Assembly: GCA_030532815.1 (NCBI GenBank)
Contig: JAUNKI010000056.1
Coordinates: 1 to 11,253, forward strand
Length of the DNA stretch: 11,253 bases
DNA from: Leptotrichiaceae bacterium
GTDB lineage: Bacteria > Fusobacteriota > Fusobacteriia > Fusobacteriales > Leptotrichiaceae
Direction: 5' to 3'
Made by a program: the position numbers and the translations under genes
In this document: positions 5,873-11,253 of the stretch, in pieces
Layout of the letters: each line of letters starts with the position of its first letter
Numbering within the stretch: the first letter of the stretch is position 1
Notes under the pieces: model-generated
Databases searched by the model: none
Seen by the model: only the letters and a program-made list of their open reading frames with translations
What the model was told of the DNA's origin: nothing

Positions 5873-7099
5873 ATGTTTATAAAAAACAATGAAAATAAAT
5901 GGAAAAATAAAATTTCCTTATTTTTATTCAGTCAGACAATATCCGCTTTAGGTTCCTCCGTCGTTAGTTTTTCTATTTTATGGTATATAACCTTGAAATA
6001 TTCTTCAGGAACATTTATTACAATACTTGTTCTCTGTACTTTTGTCCCTCAAATGGTAATTTCTCTTTTTGCCGGAGTATGGGCTGATAAATATAATAAA
6101 AAACTTATTATAATACTGTCTGATACATTTATTGCTCTCGCAACATTTATTGTCGTCTTTCTTTTTCTTATGGGCAATAAGTCTTTATACATTATCTACA
6201 TTGCATCAATTATCCGTTCCATAGGAAGCGGGATACAGTCTCCTGCCGTATCTGCGGTTATTCCTCAAATTATTCCTGAAGAAAGTCTGATGAAAATAAA
6301 CGGAATAAACAGTACAGTTCATTCTGTCGTTTCTCTTCTTTCTCCCGTAATTGGAGCTATTCTTCTCGGTTCATTCGGGATAGTCTATTCTCTGATGTTT
6401 GATGTGATAACAGCTATAATTGGAGTTGGAATAATAGGTTTTCTGAAACTTCCTGAAAATATCGATAAAGCTTCTATTCAGGAAACAGGATTTTCACAGT
6501 TGAAAAACGGTCTCAAATATGCAAAAAATAACATTGTAGTAAATAAAATGCTGAAATTTTTCACATTAGTCTATATTATAATTACTCCTATAGCTTTTTT
6601 ATATCCTCTTATGATTAAACGTATTTTCGGAGACAATCTCCATAAAATAACATTAACTGAAATAGTGTGGTCTTTAGGAATGATTGTAGGCGGTTTTATA
6701 GTTTCATTTATTAAAAATATAAAATATAAAATCAGGCTTTTTTTAACTGTATATTTTATTTTAGGAATTGATTTTTTTCTTTTAGGTGCAATAAAAGAAT
6801 TTAATATATTATTAATCACTTTATTTTTAGGAGGAATTTTTATAATAATAGGAGATACTGTTGAAACAACTTTTATTCAAGAAAATACTGATTTGGAAAT
6901 GATGGGACGCGTATTTTCAATGACTCATTTTATAAAAGTTTTCGTGTTTCCTGTTTCAATTTTATTTTTTGGACCTCTTTCTGATAAAATAAAAATAGAA
7001 CATCTGATTTGCGGAACTTCTGTTTTACTATCGCTCCTTTCTATATTAAAATTTTTTGATAAAAAATTTATGGATATGGAGAAAATTAAAGATGAGTAA
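5873..7099 (+). CDS. MFS transporter, MefA-like drug efflux type (DHA3)
   Basis: The protein (408 aa) matches the layout of MefA-like proton-driven exporters in the cytoplasmic membrane. Hydrophobic segments are spread along the whole length, consistent with 12 helices. Loop 2-3 carries the MFS motif A variant 'AGVWADKYNKK' (67-77). 'IASIIRSIGSGIQSPAVSAV', 'GINSTVHSVVSLLSPVIGAI' and near the C-terminus 'MMGRVFSM' match the pattern of macrolide-efflux-like proteins as I know them. Substrate is not predictable; a drug or small metabolite is likely. The start is set by the promoter and ribosome binding site positions. It is divergent from the oxidoreductase and followed by the mini-IS30. No good terminator is visible after the stop. 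Confidence 0.88.
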   Translation: MFIKNNENKWKNKISLFLFSQTISALGSSVVSFSILWYITLKYSSGTFITILVLCTFVPQMVISLFAGVWADKYNKKLIIILSDTFIALATFIVVFLFLMGNKSLYIIYIASIIRSIGSGIQSPAVSAVIPQIIPEESLMKINGINSTVHSVVSLLSPVIGAILLGSFGIVYSLMFDVITAIIGVGIIGFLKLPENIDKASIQETGFSQLKNGLKYAKNNIVVNKMLKFFTLVYIIITPIAFLYPLMIKRIFGDNLHKITLTEIVWSLGMIVGGFIVSFIKNIKYKIRLFLTVYFILGIDFFLLGAIKEFNILLITLFLGGIFIIIGDTVETTFIQENTDLEMMGRVFSMTHFIKVFVFPVSILFFGPLSDKIKIEHLICGTSVLLSLLSILKFFDKKFMDMEKIKDE

Positions 7100-7160
7100 G
7101 CTTCATTATATGATTTATTCAAGATATTGAAAAAACAGAAGGAAAAATGTACTTTTTCTA

Positions 7161-7189
7161 CAGATAAATTATAATAACAAGTACAACAC
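7161..7189. repeat. Left terminal inverted repeat of the mini-IS30
   Basis: Outer arm matching the right terminal repeat at 22 of 29 positions, with the strongest conservation in the inner 12 nt (11 of 12). Confidence 0.75.
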
Positions 7190-7200
7190 AGAAAAAAATT

Positions 7201-7219
7201 CATAGAATTCACTTCTATG
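7201..7219. repeat. Hairpin in the mini-IS30 leader
   Basis: CATAGAA and TTCTATG form a perfect 7-bp stem with a 5-nt loop. It lies just upstream of a TGTTAAAAT promoter-like sequence, where the transposase promoter of the intact element would be. It may limit read-through into the transposase. Confidence 0.5.
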
Positions 7220-7250
7220 TTAAAATGTAAGTACCAAATAAAACATTTAA

Positions 7251-7433
7251 CGGCAGAAGGGGACAAATGAAAATACGAATGGGTTATTACGGGAATTTTA
7301 TCCTAAAGGCATGGATTTATCAACGATAAACGAAAAAGAATTAGCATCAAATATTGATTTAATGAATAACAGACTAAGAAAATGCTTAGGATATGAAACA
7401 CCTAACGAAGTATTTTTTGGTTACTTACATTAG
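7251..7433 (+). pseudogene. IS30-family transposase, C-terminal remnant
   Basis: Translating from 7251 gives about 60 residues: 'RQKGTNENTNGLLREFYPKG' followed by a segment ending 'NNRLRKCLGYETPNEVFFGYLH' and a TAG stop (7431-7433). 'GTNENTNGL.R.F.PKG' and 'NNRPRK.LGY.TP.E.F' are the hallmark C-terminal motifs of IS30 transposases. The Glu in 'NEN' is probably the last acidic residue of the catalytic DDE triad; the two Asp are deleted. An in-frame TAA just upstream (7248-7250) and absence of a start codon mean it is not translated as such. The reading frame of the remnant itself is intact, suggesting a fairly recent deletion. Confidence 0.85.
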
Positions 7434-7462
7434 GTGTTGCACTTGATTTGACAATTCACCTG
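7434..7462. repeat. Right terminal inverted repeat of the mini-IS30
   Basis: It starts immediately after the transposase stop codon and matches the left repeat at 22 of 29 positions, as expected for the right end of an IS30 element. Confidence 0.75.
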
Positions 7463-7463
7463 T

Positions 7464-7485
7464 AAAATAAAGATAAATTTATTTT
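7464..7485. terminator. AT-only hairpin at the 3' end of the nucleoside hydrolase gene
   Basis: AAAATAAA (7464-7471) and TTTATTTT (7478-7485) form a perfect 8-bp stem with a 6-nt loop. It lies in the 23 nt between the mini-IS30 and the nucleoside hydrolase stop. The stem has no GC pairs, so any termination activity would be weak. Confidence 0.3.
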
Positions 7486-8433
7486 TTAATATTTCTCTAT
7501 TACATTAAAAATAATATTCCAGAATTTTTCCAGATTTATTTCCATTCCCGCATAAATTTCTGAATTTTCTGAAAACTTCTCTTCACCTGAAGAAACACAT
7601 TTACTGCATACAGTCTGACCATATTTTTTTTCATCCTTTAATTCTATTTTGCAGTTGATTTTCTCTAATTTCACTATATTTTCATCAATTAAATATGCCA
7701 ATGTCACTACATCATGTAAAGTATGATATAAAAACTTTCCATTTTCGTCATATCTTTCAGGAAAGTGTAATGCCTGATTTAAAAAATCGGAGCTTTTTGT
7801 ATTCATATTTTTAATTTTTTCTATAATATTATCGTCAGGCATAGTTTTATTTGTAATATCAAGCCCCATCATAATTATGGGAACTCCTGATGAAAATATA
7901 ATATGTGCAGCTTCAGGATCAGCATAAATATTAAATTCCGCAAAAGGTGTGACATTTCCTCCTGAGCAGCTTCCACCCATTAGTATTATTTTTTCTATTT
8001 TTTTCTTTATCTCAGGTTTCATTTTTAATGCCATTGCTATATTTGTCAACGGACCTACAGGAACCAAAATAATTTTATCATTTTCGTCACTTTTTAAAAG
8101 AGAATTTATAATAAAATCAACGGCATTTTCCTTTTCTGTTTCTTTTAAAGTATCAGACAGTTTTATTCCGTCAAGCCCCGTTTCACCGTGAAAATCTTCT
8201 GCAATAATCTGCTTTCTTATTAGAGGTTCCTTCATTCCTCCGTAAACGGGAATATCAAAATTAAAATAATTACATATTTTAAGAGCATTATTAGTCACAT
8301 TTTCATATGTCTGATTACCTGCCACTACTGTAATTCCCAATAAATCAAATTTTTCATGCAGTCCTGCCACCATTATCGCCACTGCATCATCATGTCCCGG
8401 ATCACAATCCAGAATTATTTTCTTTTTCTGCAT
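7486..8433 (-). CDS. rihB: Ribonucleoside hydrolase, RihB-like
   Basis: A 315-residue inosine-uridine-preferring nucleoside hydrolase (IunH family). It cleaves the N-glycosidic bond of ribonucleosides to release ribose and base in cytoplasmic salvage. The N-terminal calcium-site motif 'DCDPGHDD' (9-16) is intact, with 'VVAGNQT' (36-42), 'FHGETGLDG' (81-89), 'VPVGPLTNIA' (124-133), 'AEFNIYADPEAA' (165-176) and 'LHDVVTLAYLI' (239-249, the last Asp ligand). The run 'KKIILDCDPGHDDAVAIM' and 'YGQTVC' near the C-terminus resemble E. coli RihB (pyrimidine-type) more than RihA or RihC, so substrate may be cytidine/uridine. This is inference. AAGGAGG (8440-8446) is 6 nt before the ATG. It is monocistronic: a likely promoter lies upstream and the mini-IS30 follows. 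Confidence 0.92.
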   Translation of the reverse strand: MQKKKIILDCDPGHDDAVAIMVAGLHEKFDLLGITVVAGNQTYENVTNNALKICNYFNFDIPVYGGMKEPLIRKQIIAEDFHGETGLDGIKLSDTLKETEKENAVDFIINSLLKSDENDKIILVPVGPLTNIAMALKMKPEIKKKIEKIILMGGSCSGGNVTPFAEFNIYADPEAAHIIFSSGVPIIMMGLDITNKTMPDDNIIEKIKNMNTKSSDFLNQALHFPERYDENGKFLYHTLHDVVTLAYLIDENIVKLEKINCKIELKDEKKYGQTVCSKCVSSGEEKFSENSEIYAGMEINLEKFWNIIFNVIEKY

Positions 8434-8477
8434 TTTTTTCCTCCTTAAATAAAAAATTTCAGTTTTATTATATATAA

Positions 8478-8507
8478 ATTATACCTCATTTTTCTATATT
8501 TTACTAA
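8478..8507 (-). promoter_or_regulatory. Likely promoter for the nucleoside hydrolase
   Basis: A perfect TATAAT on the minus strand (8478-8483) lies between the terminator of the efflux operon and the gene. The best -35 (TTAGTA, 8502-8507) is weak with an 18-nt spacer. Confidence 0.45.
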
Positions 8508-8535
8508 AAAATCAGAATAAAAATTATTCTGATTT
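8505..8535 (-). terminator. Rho-independent terminator of the efflux operon
   Basis: A perfect 12-bp stem (8509-8520 with 8524-8535) and a 3-nt loop lie 24 nt after the permease stop. On the minus strand the hairpin is followed by a U-tract (A-run 8505-8510 on the plus strand). It separates the three-gene efflux operon from the nucleoside hydrolase gene. Confidence 0.8.
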
Positions 8536-8558
8536 ATAATATATGGAAAACAAATTTT

Positions 8559-9770
8559 CTAATCTACTCTTAAAGCTTCAATAGGATCAAGAGTTGCAGC
8601 CTTTTTAGCCGGATATACTCCAAAAATTAAACCGGTCATAGTTGAAACGATTAAAGAAATTATTACAACTACCGGGCTTAAAATAGGTGCTGTTTTTATA
8701 AATATACCTATAAGAAGAGCTCCTCCGTATCCTATAAAAATCCCGATTATTCCTCCGAAAAAAGTGAGAATAACGGCTTCTATAAGAAACTGGATAAGAA
8801 TGTCCTTTGTTTTCGCACCTATGGCTTTTCTTAACCCCACTTCTCTTATTCTTTCAGTAACACTTACGAGCATTATGTTCATAACTCCTATTCCGCCCAC
8901 AAAAAGTGAAATTGCAGCTACACCGTTTATAAATAGTGAAAGCATATTGAGTATATTGTTAAATTCATCGAGTCCCTGAGAAATATTCCGAACATTGTAA
9001 ATCTGTTTTCTGCTTCCTCTTTTTTCAAGAAAGCTTCTTACTCTTTCCATAACTTCATTCAATTCTTTAGGATCGGCAGCTTTTAAATCAAGATCTGTAA
9101 ATTTATTTTCTTCATTACCGTTCAAGTGGTTTATGTAATTATTCGGAAGGAGTCCAAATACAGGTACATCTTCACCTCCGCCGCCTAAATTTTCAAGAGG
9201 GTTTTTATATATTCCCACTATAGTGACAATCTGTCTGTTTCTCCTGAAGTTTAAAACTATTTTTTTCCCGATAGGATTTTCTTCCTGAAATATTTCTCTG
9301 GCAGTAGTATTGTCCAATATTAAATATTTACCGTCTTTTTTATATTCCGAAGGCAAAAATTTTCTTCCTTTAAGTATCGTATAATTATAAATTTTAAAAG
9401 AATCTTCGGTCACTCCCGTAGCAATAAAGGTTTTTCTTTTTTTTCCTATTTCAATTCTTGCAAATGCTTCAGCTGTAGGAGAAGCTCCGTCAACACCTTC
9501 TATTCTTTTTAAATCTGAAATATCTTTTGCAGTAAGCAGATCACCGCTTTTATATGTTTGCCCGGGAGACGTATCTATAGAAACTTGAAAATTCCCGAGT
9601 CCAAGCTTGTTCAGGTCACCTACTATGTTTTCCTTAACTCCTGCACCGAGAGAAGACATCATGACGACGGCTCCTATCCCTATGATTATTCCGAGCATTG
9701 TTAAAAATGATCTGATTTTATAGCTGAAAAGATTACTTACTGCAAGTTTCAGTGATTCAAAAAAATCCAT
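8559..9770 (-). CDS. MacB/FtsX-type ABC transporter permease
   Basis: The protein (403 aa) has the MacB permease layout. One N-terminal membrane helix follows 'LKLAVSNLFSYKIRSFLTML' (residues 6-25). A large extracytoplasmic MacB_PCD-type domain follows (about 45-275), then three C-terminal helices (about 280-305, 325-355, 365-387) and the typical 'PAKKAATLDPIEALRVD' end. Such permeases work mechanically, coupling ATP hydrolysis to movement in the periplasm rather than carrying substrate through the membrane. Its start codon directly abuts the ATPase stop, and the ribosome site (AAGGAG) lies inside the ATPase gene, indicating translational coupling. With the adaptor upstream it forms a MacAB- or YknXYZ-like pump. 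In E. coli MacB ATPase and permease are fused; here they are separate. Confidence 0.93.
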   Translation of the reverse strand: MDFFESLKLAVSNLFSYKIRSFLTMLGIIIGIGAVVMMSSLGAGVKENIVGDLNKLGLGNFQVSIDTSPGQTYKSGDLLTAKDISDLKRIEGVDGASPTAEAFARIEIGKKRKTFIATGVTEDSFKIYNYTILKGRKFLPSEYKKDGKYLILDNTTAREIFQEENPIGKKIVLNFRRNRQIVTIVGIYKNPLENLGGGGEDVPVFGLLPNNYINHLNGNEENKFTDLDLKAADPKELNEVMERVRSFLEKRGSRKQIYNVRNISQGLDEFNNILNMLSLFINGVAAISLFVGGIGVMNIMLVSVTERIREVGLRKAIGAKTKDILIQFLIEAVILTFFGGIIGIFIGYGGALLIGIFIKTAPILSPVVVIISLIVSTMTGLIFGVYPAKKAATLDPIEALRVD

Positions 9771-10463
9771 TTATACTCCTTTCCTGTCAGTAACTTTATA
9801 ATCAGATTCTATAATTCCGTCTTTTAATCTGACAATTCTTTTACAATGCTGAGCTACATCTTCTTCATGAGTTACCATGACTATTGTTGTCCCCTGTTTA
9901 TTCAATTCTCCGAATATTCCGAGAACTTCTTCTCCCGATTTTGAATCAAGGTTACCTGTAGGTTCATCTGCAAGAAGTATTTTAGGATTGTTTATTATTG
10001 CTCTTGCTATAGCTACTCTCTGTCTCTGTCCTCCGGACATTTCATTAGGCTTATGATGTATCCTGTCTCCCAATCCTACACTTTTTAAAGCATTTTCAGC
10101 TCTCTTGTATCTTTCCTCTCTTTTTATTCCTGCATAAAGAGCAGGAAGTGCCACATTTTCAAGGGCGGAAAGTTTCGGAAGTAAATTAAATGACTGGAAA
10201 ACAAAGCCTATTTTTTCATTTCGTACTGTTGAAAGCTGATCCCCTTTCATTGTAGATACATCCACTCCGTCAAGTATGTATTTTCCTGAAGTTAATTTAT
10301 CAAGACAGCCGAGTATATTCATGAATGTGGATTTTCCGCTTCCTGAAGGTCCCATAAGTGCCACATATTCATTTTTTTCCACATAAAGATCAAGACCTTT
10401 AAGAACTTCCAATGACATATTACCGTTTTTATAAACTTTAACTATTTTTTTTACGTCTATCAT
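9771..10463 (-). CDS. MacB/LolD-type ABC transporter ATPase
   Basis: A 230-residue nucleotide-binding subunit with all motifs: Walker A 'GPSGSGKST' (38-46), Q-loop Gln90 in 'FVFQSFNLLPKLSALENV', signature 'MSGGQRQRVAIARAI' (142-156), Walker B 'ILLADEPTGNLD' (162-173) and switch His199. The 'SFNLLPKLSALENV' segment places it in the MacB/LolD/YknY group that works with FtsX-type permeases. It would dimerise on the cytoplasmic face and power the permease encoded immediately downstream. AGGAA lies 8 nt upstream of the ATG. Gap to the adaptor gene is 27 nt. Operon partner of both neighbours; substrate cannot be read from this subunit. Confidence 0.95.
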   Translation of the reverse strand: MIDVKKIVKVYKNGNMSLEVLKGLDLYVEKNEYVALMGPSGSGKSTFMNILGCLDKLTSGKYILDGVDVSTMKGDQLSTVRNEKIGFVFQSFNLLPKLSALENVALPALYAGIKREERYKRAENALKSVGLGDRIHHKPNEMSGGQRQRVAIARAIINNPKILLADEPTGNLDSKSGEEVLGIFGELNKQGTTIVMVTHEEDVAQHCKRIVRLKDGIIESDYKVTDRKGV

Positions 10464-10490
10464 AATTATTTTCCTTTTAAGAATCGTTTT

Positions 10491-11253
10491 TTATTGAGGA
10501 GGATTGCCTCCTTTTTCTTTATTTCCTTCATTGTTTTTATCGGTTCTGTCATTACTTTTTTTATTTTTTCTTCCCTTTTCGTCTGTTTTTTTATTCTGAG
10601 CAGTTATTTTTATTTTTTCTCCGTCTTTTAAGCTTTCGTCAATTACCGTAATAATTCTTTCTCCATTGGAAATTCCGTTCATAACTTCATAATAGGAATC
10701 ATCTCCATTTCCTAAAATTACTTCCTTTTTAGTTATTTTATCATCATTTCCCACTAAAAATACATAAAATTTATTTTCTTCATTCATAACTGAAGTATAC
10801 GGTATTTTTAATACATTTTTGCTTTCCTTGTAAAAAATTGTTGCACTTATAGTTGTTCCGGGTCTTAAATTTCCTGAATTATTCAGCTTTATGCTTACAG
10901 TAGTGTTACTTTCGTCTAAATTTGTATTTTTTGTTGATACACCGGAAATCTGGGAAACAATTCCTTCTATTTTTTCTCCTCTAGGAAGTGAATCCGAAGT
11001 AATTTCAACTCTCTGTCCCGGCATTATGTCTTTTATCTGTGCGTCCGACAGATTTACTTCAACTTTCATATTTTTTACATCTGATACTTTAAACAGAGTG
11101 GTTTCAGTATTTACACGGTAGTTTTCATCAGCAGTCATTGCTGTAATTACTCCGTCAACAGGACTTTTTATATAATCCACTATTAAAGCGAGATCTTCCC
11201 GTAATGATGAAAGTTCAAGTTGAGCAGTCTGCAGAGCTATTCTTGCATCATCT
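10491..11253 (-). CDS. MacA/HlyD-type periplasmic adaptor, 5' end cut by window
   Basis: The visible 254 residues continue to the window edge in frame, so the gene is truncated there and the apparent GTG start at 11180 is not real. The residues before it (a heptad-like stretch such as 'ARIALQTAQLELSSLREDL') are the end of the coiled-coil hairpin. 'IKSPVDGVIT' is the second half of the lipoyl domain. Then come a beta-barrel domain ('MKVEVNLSDAQIKDIMPGQR') and a membrane-proximal domain. The protein ends with a highly charged, Lys/Asn/Gly-rich tail of about 35-40 residues. MacA-like adaptors link the ABC pump to an outer-membrane TolC-type channel in diderms. It is the first visible gene of the operon; the promoter and any TolC gene lie outside. 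Confidence 0.92.
   Translation of the reverse strand, partial: DDARIALQTAQLELSSLREDLALIVDYIKSPVDGVITAMTADENYRVNTETTLFKVSDVKNMKVEVNLSDAQIKDIMPGQRVEITSDSLPRGEKIEGIVSQISGVSTKNTNLDESNTTVSIKLNNSGNLRPGTTISATIFYKESKNVLKIPYTSVMNEENKFYVFLVGNDDKITKKEVILGNGDDSYYEVMNGISNGERIITVIDESLKDGEKIKITAQNKKTDEKGRKNKKSNDRTDKNNEGNKEKGGNPPQ

Larger units (their letters stand above)
7161..7462 (+). mobile_element. Internally deleted IS30-family element (mini-IS30)
   Basis: The left end (7161-7189) and the reverse complement of the right end (7434-7462) match at 22 of 29 positions without gaps, including CAAGTRCAACAC. Between them lie an IS-type leader with a hairpin (7201-7219), a -10-like TGTTAAAAT, and then directly the C-terminal part of an IS30 transposase (7251-7433). 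Most of the transposase gene is missing, with a deletion junction near 7250. The element is about 302 bp, so it is non-autonomous but may be mobilised in trans if a matching transposase exists in the genome. It fills most of the 386-nt gap between the MFS and nucleoside hydrolase genes. Confidence 0.8.

Noticed and set aside
7130..7162. Terminator after the MFS gene (GAAAAA/TTTTTC inverted repeat)
   Set aside because: A 6-bp stem with a single GC pair and no following U-tract; it may be chance in AT-rich sequence.
6925..7266. A minus-strand open frame across the MFS 3' end and mini-IS30
   Set aside because: It overlaps the well-supported MFS gene antisense and the transposon end, with no ribosome site or recognisable motif.
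1..11253. CRISPR arrays, tRNA or rRNA genes, riboswitches, phage genes
   Set aside because: I looked for regularly spaced repeats, tRNA-like cloverleaf motifs and conserved riboswitch cores; none was recognisable by eye, although small RNAs cannot be excluded.

Overview
The window is very AT-rich, densely coded and split between both strands. It holds a diderm-type efflux operon (a HlyD/MacA-like adaptor with a LolD/MacB-like ABC pair), several small exported proteins and many YwqK-type repeats. Low G+C and protein character suggest a member of the Fusobacteriota, most likely Leptotrichiaceae (Leptotrichia-like). This is inference from composition and protein flavour; no rRNA or other definitive marker is present.

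Left part (1-2000): a small two-helix membrane protein (minus) faces an exported MORN/YwqK repeat protein (plus) across back-to-back extended -10 promoters. The repeat gene converges on a small exported FMN-binding-like protein (minus), and a bidirectional hairpin terminator at 1428-1463 lies between them.

Middle (2000-5760, all minus): tcdA (tRNA ct6A37 synthesis) is followed 13 nt later by an uncharacterised multi-pass membrane protein, apparently in one operon. Upstream of tcdA is a non-coding AT-rich stretch (3640-4098) with degenerate IS-like inverted ends (3734-3882). Then come an exported LPP20-like protein and a Gfo/Idh/MocA-family oxidoreductase.

Right part: an MFS drug-efflux-type transporter (plus) diverges from the oxidoreductase through promoters whose -35 regions overlap. 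Its 3' end is followed by a clear internally deleted IS30-family element (7161-7462) that keeps both terminal repeats and only the transposase C-terminus. Next is a RihB-like ribonucleoside hydrolase (minus). A strong terminator (8505-8535) closes a three-gene minus-strand efflux operon: adaptor (cut by the window edge), ATPase and FtsX/MacB-type permease.

Several apparent longest open frames start too early. Shine-Dalgarno placement moves the starts to 1885, 2870, 4659, 5732 and 5873. I see no convincing new defence or biosynthetic system. The most notable items are the mini-IS30, the IS-like remnant beside the tcdA promoter, an FMN-binding-like protein lacking the flavinylated threonine, and the unknown membrane protein linked to tcdA.
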